A stretch of DNA of 64,000 bases from Saussurea involucrata (GCA_033807775.1 CM066314.1:35885001-35949000); one strand, 5' to 3'. Shown: positions 10,338 to 22,528, counted from the first letter of the stretch. The notes: generated by a model not told the origin, from the letters alone. Numbers and translations are program-made.

Positions 10338-13300
10338 TTAAACTTTCATATTTAGCATGCCGAGCTTGAAATTGAAACGTTTTTCATCCAAGGCTTTGGT
10401 AAAGAGATCGGCAAGCTGAAACTCAGTTGTACAAAATACAATTCAACAGTTCCTTTCTCAACATGATCTCTTATGAAATGATACCTTATGTCAATGTGTT
10501 TGGTTTTGGTGTGCTGAACAGAGTTAGCAGATATGGCAATAGCACTCTTACTATCACAGTAAATGGGGATCTTCTCGTATTTAAACCCATAGTCCATGAG
10601 TTGGGTCTTCATCCAAAGGACTTGTGAACAACAGCTCGCCGTGGCAACATATTCTGCTTCCGCGGTAGATGTTGAAACACAATTATGCTTTTTAGATGAC
10701 TAACTCACGAGCTTGTCCCCCAAGAACTGGACATGCCCCGAGGTGCTCTTTCTAACCAACATGCTTCCTCCGTGATCTGCATCTGAATAGGCGGTTAATT
10801 CGAATATGATTCCCTTGGGATACCACGGTCCTAGGTACGGAGTGCCTTTCAAGTACCGAAAGATTCATTTGACGGCGCCGAGGTGTGACTCTTTGGGTTT
10901 GGCCTGAAATCTAGCACAGAGACAAGTTGAAAACATTATATCTGGACGACTAGCGGTTAGATACATTAGACACCCAATCATTCCTCTATAATTCTTTACA
11001 TCGACATCAATACCGTCAGGATCTGGACCTATCTTAGATCCAGGAGCCATAGGCGTACCGATCGACGTACAGTTTTCCATCTTAAATTTCTTCAAGATGT
11101 CAAACTCATACTTCGACTGGTTGATGAAGATACCAGTAGAGAATTTTTTGACTTGTAATCCGAGAAATAAATTAATCTCTCCCATCATACTCATTTGGAA
11201 CTGAGTCATCATAATGCCAGAAAACCAAGTACAAAGTCCAGGGTTAGTCGAACCAAAAATAATATCGTCAACATAAATCTGAACTAAAAGAATATCACCT
11301 TCCTCGCGTAGAGTAAATAGAGTTGTGTCGATTTTACCTTTCACAAAGCTAGCTTTTAGTAGAAATGTAGATAATACTTCATACCAGGCTTGGGGGGCTT
11401 GTTTGAGACCGTAGAGGGCTTTGTCAAGAATGTATACGTGATTTGGATAGTCCTTGTCCACAAAGCCTTCCGGTTGAGACACGTACACTTCCTCCTTTAG
11501 AACGTCGTTCAAGAATGCAATCTTCACGTCCATTTGATAGACAGTGAAGTTCTTGTAGGCGGCAAAGGAAAGAAACATCTGAATTTCCTCGAGACGAGCA
11601 ACCGGCGTGTACGTCTCGTCATAATCTATCCCCTTCTGTTGCCTATACCCTTTCACCACTAATCTAGCTTTGTTTCGCACAATTATTCCGTCTTCGTCTT
11701 TCTTGTTCTTTAGGATCCACTTTGTAGCGATAACTGTCTTACCCTTGGGTCACGGGACTAACCTCCACACCTTCAGAGCTTCAAACTGATTCAGCTCTTC
11801 TTGCATCGCAATTAACCAGTCAGGGTCTTCTAAGGATTGTTGAACTGTTGAAGGGTCAACTTGACTTAAGAAGAGTGCATATAATACTTCGTTTGCGGAT
11901 GCAGATCTTGTCTTCACAGGCTCAGACACATCACCAATCACCTGATCAATTGGGTGACTGCGTGTCCACTTTGTAGAGTATGGATGGAGAGATATAGCAT
12001 CTTCATTGGGGTCTACAAGGGTAGGGTCTTTATCGAAGTTCAACTCGATCGTCAGTGTCGGTTCCGGACGCGAGGCGGGTTGTTTGTCAGAATTGACAAT
12101 CGGCACTACCTCAGGAACTGATTCAGTAGGATTTTCAGGAGCGTTATTATTACCCTGATCACTTACATTCGAAGTTGTTCCAGACGAAGAAGCACCACTT
12201 GTAGATGCATGTTGTCGTGCTTGTGTAGATACCATAGTTGTATTCTTCGGAGAAGTTGCAGGAGTAGTTCCACCAGTATTTAATGAAGTCAGCACCGACG
12301 AAGGACCTGACATAGTAGCTTGCACTGGTGGTGTTTCAACTTGAATCTTGTTATTGACAGATGAAGAATGTTTATAACTACCAAAATAGTCATCATAAAA
12401 TTGTTCAAACAATAAATCAAGTTCATTAGGATTAGAGTTAGAAGTGGAATCTTGATCCTTGTTTGAAGATCTAGTCATCATTGGACGAATTTGTCCAGAT
12501 GCTAGAATTCCTGAGATTGCGGGTTCTGTACTGTGTTGCACAGAAGCCATATCTTCAGATTCATCAAATTTGACATTTATACTCTCAACCACAGTTCTGG
12601 AAGATTTGAAGTAGACTCTGTATGCTTTGGATGTGAGCGAGTATCCAATGAAAACACCCTCACTTCCCTTCGGACTGAACTTGTTCAAGTTGTCTTTATC
12701 ATTCAACACTATACACCTGCACCCAAAGACACGAAAGTAGTGTATAACCGGTTTTCTATTGTTAATCAACTCATATGGAGTCTTGACAAACCGTCGATGG
12801 ATGATTGAACGGTTTTGTGTGTAGCACGCCGTTGCAACAGCTTCAGCCCACAGAAACAGAGGTAGATCATCATAAGACAGCATCGTTCTGGCAGCTTCAA
12901 CTAGTGTACGGTTTCGTCTTTCAACAACTCCGTTCTGTTGAGGTGTTCTAGCCGCAGAATATTGATGAGTTATACCTAATGACTTAAAGAAGTCATCAAG
13001 AGTCTTGTTTTTGAACTCTGTCCCATTATCTGATCTGATGATTTGCACTGATTGTTGTAGATTCACTTGAAGTTGCTTGACTAACGAGATGATCAAGTCA
13101 GGTGTTTCATCCTTTGACCGTAGAAACTTGACCCATGTATATCTCGAATAGTCATCGACGACGACTAACACGTATCGTTTGGCGCTTATGCTCTGAGTCT
13201 TCATCGGACCACAGAGATCTATATGAAGGATTTCCAATGCTTTGTATGTTCTGGGCTCGGGTTTCGGTGGATGAGGAGCTCGTTTCATCTTCCCCTTTTC

Positions 13301-14220
13301 ACAAGCAGTACAGAAGTTGTCCTTCTCAAATTTCAGAACTGGTAGACCTATGACTAAGTCAGCCAACGTCAGTTTTTGTATGTAACAGAAGTTGAGATGA
13401 GATAGTCGTCTATGCCATAACCAACTTTACTCCAAAGATGGTTTAGACATCAAACATACGTCATTCTTAGGCTTGAGCATTGCTATGTCAATAGTGTACA
13501 GATTGGATTTCCTAGAACCAACTAGAAGCTCATCTCCTCCGTCGGTTAGAACTGCACAACGGGTCTTTTTGAAATGGACTTCTAGGTCTTTATCACAAAA
13601 TTGACCTATACTAAACAAATTATGTCCTAAGCCCTCGACGTAATTGACTTTTGTAATCGTCACATTATCTTTGACAAATCTCCATAACCCAAAATTGGAG
13701 AATATTGATCGTTTCCAAACTTAACTTTGGCACAATCCTTTTCCACAAAATTAACTAGCAGCTCCTTTCTTCCAGTCATGTGCTTTGAGCAGCCAGAATC
13801 TAAGTACCATACATGACTGGGCTGCAAAATGGAAATTAGACGGTTTTAGGTACCCATTTCCAAATGGGTCCTTTCGGATTAGTAGGTTTGGACTTGACAT
13901 TATGTTTTCTATAACCGGTGTTAAAGTAATCATTTGAATAAAACCAACGGTTATAGTCAGATTTGCAGATAAAATCATCCACACCACAAGAAGAACAACA
14001 AATTTGATCACGTGCCAAATTAATCAGTTGTCGCATTGAATAAACCTTGTAAGGAATTACAAGTTTTCGTCTATTGCCAACATCATAATTAATAACATTT
14101 GAAACAAAATTGTCTTTCTTGGAATTTAAAACATTTAAAACAGCATGGGATGATTTGATCTGGGCCACATCCTGTGTGGACTCCTTTATTCTCCACTCAA
14201 GGCGTATGTTGTTTCTCAAA
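10338..14220 (-). pseudogene. pol: Copia-1 pol: protease, integrase, RT, RNase H
   Basis: In sense order: protease active site LDSGCSKHMTG (near 13760-13810); GAG-pre-integrase and zinc site ending FCTACEKGKMKRAP; integrase with DLCGPM, RSDNGTEFKN and VVERRNRTLVEAA (open 11750-13366); a Ser/Thr-rich linker; RT with FRNKARLVVKGYRQQ, ALYGLKQAP and YVDDIIFGSTN (open 10865-11680); RNase H with IYCDSKSAIAIS (10352-10612) and the stop at 10338. By comparison with copia-3 the stops at 11750-11752 and 10865-10867 are both CGA to TGA changes. Further frameshifts lie around protease and RNase H. The RT aspartates are intact but the protein cannot be made whole. Confidence 0.92.
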
Positions 14221-17057
14221 TTACGATCTGAAACACCAGAAAAATAGGAGTTGTAAGATTTTGAATTCTTGAGTTTGAAAAGAATTAGCTTGCTTCTTTC
14301 TTTTTGTTTTTCTTTTCTTTTTTTGTAATGATTGTTTTGATTTAGATTTAGAATAATAATCATTAGCAGAAGTTTTCTCAGCTGATTTTGAAGATTCCCC
14401 TTTGAAGAAAGTCTTCTCGGGTTTCTCTTCTTTTATTAGAAAGTCAGTATGATCTGGAAGTTTGGCACTAAAGTCAAATTGAACAGACACTTCACTTACA
14501 GCTTTACCTTTGTCCTCACCAACATTCTCATTATCAAGATCAGACTCAATATCATAGGATGTGTGAAAGATACCATAAGACTTAGGAAAAAGAAATTCAT
14601 TATATTCTTTTCGAAAAGCTTATCTTCTTCTGTAGGAGAATACCTTTTAGGAGCAACTCTGACAGATTGACTTTCCAAATCCCAAGATTCAGAATCATCT
14701 TGGTCATCAACTGTCAAACCCCTAAAAACAGTATTTTCCATGAAAGCTTTGCATGAGGAAACATCTGAATCTGAAGAATGCTTTTCTTTTGAAACTTTTT
14801 CTTCAGATATTTCCTCAAGTTTTGTTTTCATTTGTTTTAAACTTTCCGAAAACACTGTGATCATAACTTCCTTTTCGATCTCAAAAGCAAGTTTTTCGTC
14901 ATTTCTGACTTCTTGAATAGTACTTTTGATCTTGCTTTCGAGGTCCATGAGTTTCTGTTCAAGAACCATTGGTGGGAAATACCTTTTACCTTCAAAAATT
15001 GGTTTTTCATCAGTTTCTTTTTGGGTATTTACCATTTCCTCTGATTCTTTAACAGCGTAACTCTCAAAATAATCATTTGGCAAGGTTCTTTCGTTATCTA
15101 ATGCCTTTGCATTATCAGGACCATACCAAAAAGGAAGTTGCATCTTAACAGTGGTTTTTCTTCTTATTTCTTTCTCAGCCTCATAGTCTTCACCATCCAT
15201 TTTAAGCCATTGGATTTGATAGCTAGGATGTGATGCACGCATAAACCAATCAAATTCATATAGAGTGGGGGATTTTATTAAGGCATTCCTTAGGTACTGT
15301 GGATTGTCATACCCTATACCCCACTTTGAATTGTAGTACCGGAATTTGCTAGGCTTATTCATGTGAAATGTTTGTTCAGTTTGGCATGCTTTGTACAATT
15401 TATCTTCCAGACCTTTGACATTTTCACTCAGCTCATTATTCATATCTTTATAAGCATGTAAAAGGTTTTCAAACTCATTATTCTTTGCTTCCGAACTCGC
15501 TAATAGTTATGATAATTCAGTTATTCTACTTTGAAAATACGCATGACCAATATCGAACTCAGTCTTTTTCTTTTCCAATTCTTTAATTTGACTGTCTTGT
15601 TCTATTAGTCTTTCCTTTTGAGTGGAAATAATTTCATCTACTCTTTTTTGGTCATCAGTTAGTTCTTCTAGCTTCTTTGTTAAATATGCTTGTTGAGTAA
15701 AAAATTGATTATAGAGATCGGAATGTACCTCATTTGAAGTAGACCTTGACCCTTCAACATCGGTGTTTTTGGTCATGAAGCACATCTTGGTCTGAGCCGC
15801 TGTCTCATCATCTGCTTCATCATCAGTCTGATCAATCCAGTATTCCTCTTCGACCAACAAAGCTATCCTCGATTCCTTCTGTTCAGCAAACATCAACTTG
15901 TTCTTATAGTAACTGGAATCTCTGACTTTTGGCTTCCAACATTCCTTGGAGAAGTGACCAGCTTTCCCACAGTTGTAGCATTTTGGTTCTTCACCCCTTT
16001 TCTCAAATACTTTCTCTCTTCTGGCCTCTTATCCTCTCTCTTATACTCAGCCCTCTTGTCATCAAACTTCTTGTTCGATTCAACATGTGCTATGTGCTCG
16101 AAGTTCTTAGAGCCAGACGTATACCTTTGACTGTTAGAACTGGGGTTTTTCCCAAACTGTCTTTGAAAAGATCTAGTAAGGAGTATCATAGCTTGCTTCA
16201 GACTTTCAGCTTCATCCATCCCATCTGCTTCATTATGTTCCTCATCAGACTGATTACCCACATTCTTTGAGTATTTCCTGATGGTTTTGTTAGACATTAA
16301 AGCGAGTGGATCTATCTCTTCTTCCTTAACCTCTATATTCTCTTTCTTTTCTTTCTTCTTTGTCTTATCTCTCTTCTCATCAGCATCTTCCTCATCCTGT
16401 TTCAAGGTTTCATACATCTCTTGTAGAGGCAAAGCAGCTAATCTAGCATTCTGCTTCATTCGGTGAGCATACTTCTTCCATTCGGGTTGAAGAACACTCG
16501 GGAATTTCACATTGTGCTCGATTATTGACTTGTCTATTTTGTACCTATTCAGCTCATTCAAAATCGTAGTGAAACGGTCATACGTAGCATCAAGTGCCTC
16601 CCCTTCTTTTTATTTAAAATTTTCGTACATATTAATTGCATTGGAGATTCTCATATGGTTCTCCACTTCAGATCCTTGATACAGCTTTATCAGTTCATCA
16701 AACATAGCCTTCCCATAATAGTTTTTGCTATCTACCTTACGATAGATATTGTTGGTCAAAGCTTGTATAACTAGGGACTTTGCATGTTTGTCTCCATAAT
16801 GCCTTTTCTTTTGTTCAGCATCATAATGTATTGGTAGGACATCAACCCATTCTGGAAATTGGCTCACCATCAGTAGCTATTCCTCTTCTTCTTTGTTTCT
16901 CCATAGGACCATTCTCAAGTGAATTAGCAATGTATTCTCCGTTCTCTTGTCGCTCAACATAATCCATAAATCTGTCTTTCCATATCTTGAATTCCTTGGG
17001 AAAAAGAACAGGTGGTTTGTCCTTTGACCCAATAGTCAAGATGTCTCTCGCAATCAT
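14221..17057 (-). pseudogene. gag: Copia-1 gag and long Gag extension
   Basis: The first codons (RDILTIGSKDKPPVLFPKEF) start at about 17057, after the leader. The capsid-like region continues in 16610-16870 and 15893-16561. The zinc knuckle (C-x2-C-x4-H-x4-C, near 15940-16000) falls just after a frameshift near 16015, where bases are missing relative to copia-3. Beyond it are heptad-like charged coiled-coil stretches (15507-15896), a conserved segment with WGIGYDNPQYLRNAL (14496-15443) and a lysine-rich tail. I count at least four frame breaks. The long, Lys/Glu-rich Gag extension before protease fits the SIRE lineage. Confidence 0.88.
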
Positions 17058-17129
17058 ATTTAGATTACTTGTTTATGATCGTTAAGTACCCCTTAGATTT
17101 GATTAGTAAAAAAAATTGATTCACACTGA

Positions 17130-17485
17130 CTTGTCTCAACCCACTGTTTGTCTCAACCCACGTCTTGTCTCAACTCACTTCTTGTCGCAACCAAAATCTT
17201 GTCTCAACCAACAGCTTAAGAACCAAGTATATAGCAAGCAGGTTTATCGCAATAGAAAAACTTGTCGCAACAAATAGGTTGCGATATAAGCCAAAAAATT
17301 CTTATCGCAACAGAGGGTTGCGATAAGTACTGTTCAATATGATGTAGGTTGCGATAAAAGAGTCTTGTCGCAACAGGCAGTTGCGATATGCTACTGTTCA
17401 CTTCGAAGAAAGTTGCGATAACAACGACTTGTCGCAACTAAGGGTTGCGATACAATACTGTTCACTTCTTGAGAGTTGCGATAAC
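17130..17485. repeat. Inverted-motif cluster in the copia-1 leader
   Basis: In sense order: pairs of TATCGCAAC and GTTGCGATA, several beside TGAACAGTA, then a run of 18-20-base repeats in which GTTGCGACAAG grades into GTTGAGACAAG. A perfect 11-bp stem with a 5-base loop lies at 17301-17327. It sits between PBS and gag, so it would be in the 5' untranslated leader of the genomic RNA. Confidence 0.9.
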
Positions 17486-17739
17486 AGTGATTTTCAATCC
17501 AAAACAGTAGGTTTTTCTTAAAAGTCCGAAAATACAAGTTTTGCACAAATTGAGTCAAATTCTGGTGTAATTGCGGAATAAAAACACACAGAGATGAATA
17601 GCAAACACTTATAGACCAATTCTAATCCATTTGAAGCACTCAAATGGCTAAAATCGAATAGAAATGAATGAGAAAATGAAGAACACTCAAAATTTGCAAA
17701 AACCCTCAAAATACTAATCTGATCTAAGTGATGTACTAT

Positions 17740-17751
17740 GCTCTGATACCA
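17740..17751 (-). other. Copia-1 primer binding site
   Basis: The sense strand reads TGGTATCAGAGC two bases inside the 5' LTR, complementary to the 3' end of plant initiator tRNA-Met, as usual for copia elements. Confidence 0.93.
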
Positions 17752-17753
17752 AT

Positions 17754-18003
17754 TGTGATCCCAGAACAAGTAATCAAGCTATTAATCCAATCAGGTGGCC
17801 ATCCATATATATTAATCAATGATGATCAAACACTAAGTACAATAGAGAATGTAGAGAGAATAGTAGTGTGTGTGTACTTGAGTGTGTAAGGAATGGATGA
17901 CCTAAATGAAATCTAGGCTAAAGTTACTACTTATACATTGTAACTTAACAATTACACAAATGGTCCCTCTACATGGTACAACTTGATAATAAAGGTACTA
18001 ACA
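17754..18003 (-). repeat. Copia-1 5' LTR
   Basis: 250 bp, TG...CA ends on the sense strand. The TATA box reads TATAAGTA here against TATAAATA in the 3' LTR. The target duplication TATAG follows at 18004-18008. Confidence 0.95.
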
Positions 18004-18008
18004 TATAG

Positions 18009-18229
18009 CTAGTTACCATTTTGAACCGATGTAAGTTATTTTGCTTAAACTTTCTATTGCATTTATGTCAAGATCCTTTAAATGTTGCAAAACCAAGAGA
18101 GGATGACTCATTTGTGGTTGGGATTGGGTTGGATTGTAGCTCTTTTAACATATAGCCATTTATGATGTTAACGATTTCTTTGTGGTAAGGTTGGTGCAAG
18201 AATTGTTGCGGCTTAAAAGGAATTTTGGG
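18009..18229. other. Unassigned sequence between copia-1 and the hAT element
   Basis: This is the continuation of the target sequence cut by copia-1 (see 2591-3389). A minus-strand stretch is open for about 50 codons (PQQFLHQPYHKEIVNIINGY). I do not recognise it. The last eight bases, ATTTTGGG (18222-18229), are the hAT target duplication. Confidence 0.35.
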
Positions 18230-19010
18230 CATGGACGGACCCCAAGAGGGGCACGTGGTGGCACGTGCCACCGTAAGAATTTTCCGACGAAGGGTAAAAA
18301 AATTCGTTTTTGTGAAGGTGCCACCGTATCGATTTAGGATAATGTTGATATATAGTATATCTAATGCAAAGTTTTACATAATCTATCTCTGGTGGAGTGG
18401 CAAAAGCTTCCTTCTTGTTTCTAAGCAACTAGGGATCAAATCCTGCAAGGCCATGCTAAAGACAATTTTAGTTTTTATTTTAAAAAAACAGTTTTGTGTT
18501 ATTATGAATCATTTTTAGAATAAATTAAATATATAAACCTTTTAATAATTTCTTTATTTTTAACTCTTTTTATGATTACTTAAATATGTAATTGCTTTAT
18601 TATTTTTTACGTGATGATTTAATTAATTATATTATTATTTTTATTATGTTTTCTATATAATTTATTCTTCAAAATTCAAATCTAAAGCTTTTAATTTACA
18701 TTCTTTTTTATTTGTATAATACTTTTAAAGTCCCAAACTGAAAAAAGTCCCAAATCTTATACCCATTCAACCGAAAAAAATCTCTTGAAATCAACAAAAA
18801 ATACGAAAAATATCTCGAAATAGATAAAAAACTTAAAAATCCCCTGAAATCAGGCAAAAAAACGTTAAAAATATCTCGAAACACCGGAATTTGGCTAAAA
18901 ACACATCGGATGATATTGAACGTCGATAAAAAGATGAAAGACACTTCGATAAAAACCGTATGAAAAAAATATGGTGCCACCGTATGAAAAAAATTCTAGG
19001 TCCGTCCCTG
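18230..19010. mobile_element. Non-autonomous hAT element, 781 bp
   Basis: The ends are CATGGACGGACC and, on the other strand, CAGGGACGGACC: 12-bp terminal inverted repeats with one mismatch. A perfect 8-bp target duplication ATTTTGGG lies at 18222-18229 and 19011-19018, the length diagnostic of hAT. Inside, GTGCCACCGTA occurs three times in the same direction (near 18266, 18319 and 18974), two of them close to the ends, like subterminal transposase-binding repeats. GGTGGCAC/GTGCCACC forms a perfect 16-bp palindrome at 18257-18272. No transposase is encoded. Confidence 0.92.
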
Positions 19011-19018
19011 ATTTTGGG

Positions 19019-19489
19019 GTTATTGATATCAATACCAAATTAAAGGAGGATTATTACCAAAGAATATTGTTACTTAAAAATTTTAAATGTCGTGTTCCAT
19101 TGAGCATAAAATCATGTACAAAATATTCTCAGATGTTAAATATTTGAGATTTTATATCTCAATTAGTAAAACAAATTTTTTGAATATAAGTTACTTAAAA
19201 TAAAAATCAAGACAAACTAGGATATAACATAGTTTACTTAAGACTAAAATCAAGAGAAACTAGTTTGGACAAACTAGAAATTCGTTCATTGTTAAGACAA
19301 ACTAAATATCCCTACATTTTTAATAACCAAAAAATCCCTTCATTTTATAACCTGGTCATTTGTTTTTTGCTAGAATGAAGGCATGCAACAATTAAAGGGT
19401 TACTTTTATAACAAATGAAGTTTAAGAACTAATGATTTAATTTCGACAAACCACAACAAAAAAGTGAGCTCAAATGTATTTTTTTTAAT
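19019..19489. other. AT-rich stretch, nothing recognised
   Basis: No open reading frame of note, no repeat borders and no RNA gene seen. Confidence 0.5.
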
Positions 19490-20590
19490 AGCAAGAAACG
19501 AATTTTATAAAACTGAAACTAGCAAGACACTAGCTTATAAAGCATCCGAGAAGCATAAAAGAGGGTTACAACACCACGTTTCCCACCTAACTCCCCTCCC
19601 ATCTTAACCATGTTCTTGACCCACAAATGGAATATAACTGGACACTGTTAGCAACTTTCCGAGTGGACTGCGTCATGCTGTGAAAGAATTTTTCGTTTCT
19701 ACTCCTCCAGATGACCCATGAGGCTGCAAGGCAAATCACATACAACAACATTTTATTCAGTTTCTCTCTCGAAAGGTTTGAAAAAAACCCGAGTACCTCC
19801 TCGAAGGAAGTAGCCAATGTAGGGATCTCGGGCCACCATTGGTGCAACAAAGCCCACATCTCTTTTGCCGAAAAGAAATTAAACATAAGGTGTTTCGGTG
19901 TCTCATCGGTAATGTTGCAAACAGGACAGAGGGTCGAAGAGACTCCAACTCCCCTGCTAGACAAATTGCCGCGAGTAGGGAATTTACACAACCGGACAAG
20001 CCAAAACATAAGATTGACTTTCCCCGGTACTACTTTTATCCAGTAGGCCTTGGGTTGTTCTTGAACAAGGAGATTACTGTCTATCATCTTTGTTAGCCCA
20101 GCTACTGAAAAGATCCCACTAGCTTCCGGATTCCATCTCCAAACATTGTTGTTGTAAGCGAAAAACTCACCGAAATTTATGTTAAAAGTAAATAAAGTGG
20201 TTAAGAGGAACTTAATTGACTAAACATGCCCCAGGTGCTTGCTTTGTAACCCGTCGGAGTACCAAAACCCAACCTTCCCTCTTGGCCGTGAATCGCACAT
20301 ATCGCATCCTTCTGAAGCGAGTCGTCTTCTCTGTTAAATCTCCACCACCACTTGCCTAGTAGTACAAGGTTGTGCATTTTGAGGCTTCCGATGTCTAGAC
20401 CATGCACCCTTTTTCTTTGAGATAAGCCACCCAAGTGATTTTCGTATTTTCCGAGTTGCCTCCCCAAAAGAAACGATTTCGAGTACTCTCAAGTTTGTTG
20501 ATAACAAACGACGTGACTTTAAAAAGAGAGAAAAGATAGTCCCGACTTGCCAAAAACCGAGTTGCACAGAATTAGTCTCCCCTCTCAAGG
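19490..20590 (-). pseudogene. LINE (L1-like) RT C-terminus and zf-RVT remnant, 5'-truncated
   Basis: The upper part (20201-20588, two frames) has the RT C-terminal words LVLLGKWWWRFN and SLQKDAICAIHG. The 166-codon stretch 19587-20087 has the zf-RVT domain: GKVNLMFWLVRLCKFPTRGN, GVGVSSTLCPVC, then WVIWRSRNEKFF. A normal zf-RVT site has a downstream H and C; here FNF stands where FNC is usual. A T-run on the plus strand at about 19480-19487 is the complement of the poly(A) tail. The endonuclease and RT core are missing, the usual 5' truncation of LINEs. Confidence 0.85.
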
Positions 20591-21560
20591 TATTCTAACT
20601 TCTCACTTGCAATAAAAAATGCATGTACATAACAAACAACATACCTCAACCATGTTCACTTGCACTTTCGACCACCACTGACCACAGTCCTCCATCTCCA
20701 CCATTGCCGCTATACCTGGTTTCTCCGGACCCTCCTCTTTAAATTAATCATCCAGTCAATAATTCACTATCCCCACTTCCTTCTATATCCAATGGCTTCC
20801 AACTTAATCTCTACCTGGTTCTCCCATTTCTCATAACAATTGTCCATCCCCGATCTATAACCAAGCCCTAAAACCGTATATTTCGTATCTTTCAACGATG
20901 GTCACTTCGAACTGTCTTCGGATACATCCTTTCTCCTAAATGAAGATCAACCAAAGAATTTTTATATCTAACTATTTCTTCAACTTCGAGTGATGGCTCA
21001 AAAACACGTTAACCCGATTGATCTCGGTTACTGTTTACCGTTTTCAATTTCATGTTCATACATCATGCTTTTGATTTCATAAGTTATTTCTCTAATCTCC
21101 TCCATTGTTTTTCACAGTTCAGTGCCTTACCAACTCTTGTTGATATCAATCAAATTCGAGATATTGTGCCACTCCGATTTGTGATTTTTCTTTTTGTCAA
21201 CATCTTGAACTCGTATGGCTAATGTTTAAGCATGATCTAATTTCATATTTGAATTCTTTAAAGTTTAGAGGTTTACCATAGCAGTTCCCCTTTTCTTCCC
21301 AAAATCGTTGTGTTATTTTGTCCGAGTCTATCTCAGCGGGGTTTCTGCTGCAACCGCCATCAGAGAGTTTCTGAGTATCTATTTGACATGGAAAAATATT
21401 AAATGTGTTTGGAACAATTTATGGTGAAACATTTTAATTTTTGTCTGTAATAGTTGTGTTATTTCTGTACGGGCAATTATATTACGCATTAAACCAATGT
21501 ATGATATTTAGTAGTATTTTAAGTTTTTAACGGGTCTTTTTTTCTTTATATTTATAGGAT
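20591..21560. other. No recognisable gene
   Basis: Mixed-composition sequence with CT-rich patches (20650-20720) that look like leader or intergenic DNA. No frame longer than about 60 codons stands out and I find no repeat borders. Confidence 0.4.
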
Positions 21561-22030
21561 TTACAGGTTTTTAAATTACGAAAACAATATTTTTGTCTAG
21601 TGCTGGCATTTTACCGCCGGATTAATCCGCCAGAAATTATTAAAAAATATTGGTTTTATAAACAAAATTATTTTTATTTTAAAATTAAATAAACTCGATG
21701 GATTTCAATCCGTTGGCAAATCAACTTAATTATTAATTTCATGTTCATTGTAAAATTATTTCTTAAAAACATAGTTAAATTACCGGGCACAATGCACCGG
21801 AAATCAACCGAATTAATCGTAATTACTAATTGATTAATTAAGTCAAGAAAATAAAAAATATGGAAAAAGAAGAGCGGCGGATTTCTGCAAGAATTTGTAA
21901 TTTACGACGCCCAGTTTTTTGGCAGCCACATCCGCCAAAAACCCCTTTTCCGGTGGACTTAGCCGCCAAAAAATAGCTTTTTATTTATTAGTGATTGGCG
22001 GGGTAATAACAAGAGAATAAAATCTCTCTC
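21561..22030. repeat. Possible degenerate CACTA-like terminal region
   Basis: Repeated CCGCC/GGCGG words in both orientations (TTTACCGCCGGATTAATCCG, AGCGGCGGATTT, ATCCGCCAAAAA, TTAGCCGCCAAAA) resemble the subterminal repeats next to the ends of plant CACTA elements, as at 39538. No terminal CACTA is clear. It could instead be Mutator-like. Confidence 0.3.
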
Positions 22031-22281
22031 CAATCAAATACATTATTTTCATCATGAAGCTCGGTTCATGATATGTTGATGAGTAAATCCAATGCGTATC
22101 TTCTTGTCAACTTGGAAAGAACCCAAATCGATCTAGAAAGTAATCTATCACCTTCTCATCAACAACTAGTTCTTTATGCATAAACTCCAAGAAAGTGTGC
22201 TAAGAAAGATTTTAATCACCTGGACTACAAAATCACGCGCAACAAGGACAAGAGACCACTCAAGTCGGGACTTTGTAACAT
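22031..22281. other. No recognisable feature
   Basis: AT-rich sequence, no coding signal. Its last five bases, AACAT, are close to ACCAT after the LTR at 37895-38136 and may be the left target duplication of copia-2. Confidence 0.35.
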
Positions 22282-22514
22282 TGTTGGACATTAAAATAGA
22301 TTGTTGATACGCATCTCAAACCTGATAAGCACTTATTGGATAACAGTCTTTTTCCCTCAGGTGTTGAGTAAGACAATCCGTCGTTGTATTCTCAATCGAT
22401 AAATTAAGTGATATAAATAAGCGTTTATTCGGTAAGGGTTTAGTAAACGGCCGCTTAATAATAGAATCAAATAAATTACCATCAAATCATTTTATCTTTT
22501 TGTTATTTTACACA
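22282..22514 (+). repeat. Putative 5' LTR position of copia-2, sequence unlike its 3' LTR
   Basis: It runs TGTTGGACAT to TTTTACACA, directly before the PBS, and has nearly the family's LTR length (233 against 242-250). Apart from the ends it does not align with the LTR at 37895. Near its 3' part CGGTAAGGGTTTAGTAAACG resembles the end of the MITE at 38596-38886, so a MITE may have replaced or invaded the LTR. Confidence 0.35.
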
Positions 22515-22516
22515 AT

Positions 22517-22528
22517 TGGTATCAGAGC
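22517..22528 (+). other. Copia-2 primer binding site
   Basis: TGGTATCAGAGC, complementary to the initiator tRNA-Met 3' end. The leader that follows aligns with that of copia-3 (50466 onward). Confidence 0.9.

Larger units (their letters stand above)
3395..18003 (-). mobile_element. Copia-1: complete SIRE-like Ty1/copia element with extra 3' reading frame
   Basis: The element is bounded by 250-bp LTRs (3395-3644 and 17754-18003) and a perfect 5-bp target duplication TATAG (3390-3394 and 18004-18008). In element order (right to left) it holds the 5' LTR, a tRNA-Met-type PBS, an 870-base leader with inverted-motif clusters, gag, a long acidic/coiled Gag extension, protease, integrase, RT and RNase H, a second motif cluster, a G-box and TATA box, a broken extra reading frame, a PPT and the 3' LTR. 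The pol sequence has the SIRE/Maximus character, a lineage known for an extra ORF downstream of pol. The LTRs differ at 4 of 250 sites, all transitions. A solo chromovirus LTR (6591-8277) is nested in the extra frame. Coding parts are broken by stops and frameshifts, so it is not autonomous now. Confidence 0.93.

Noticed and set aside
14449..16466. Several 60-113-codon plus-strand frames
   Set aside because: They are antisense shadows of the lysine- and glutamate-rich copia-1 Gag extension, which read as Ser/Phe/Leu-rich frames.
22330..22456. Second MITE related to 38596-38886
   Set aside because: Only one end looks similar (TAAACGGCC with GGTAAG); no opposite end or duplication was found.
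22517..22528. tRNA-like sequence TGGTATCAGAGC
   Set aside because: It is only the complement of a tRNA 3' end placed beside an LTR (primer binding site), repeated at each element; no tRNA fold follows.
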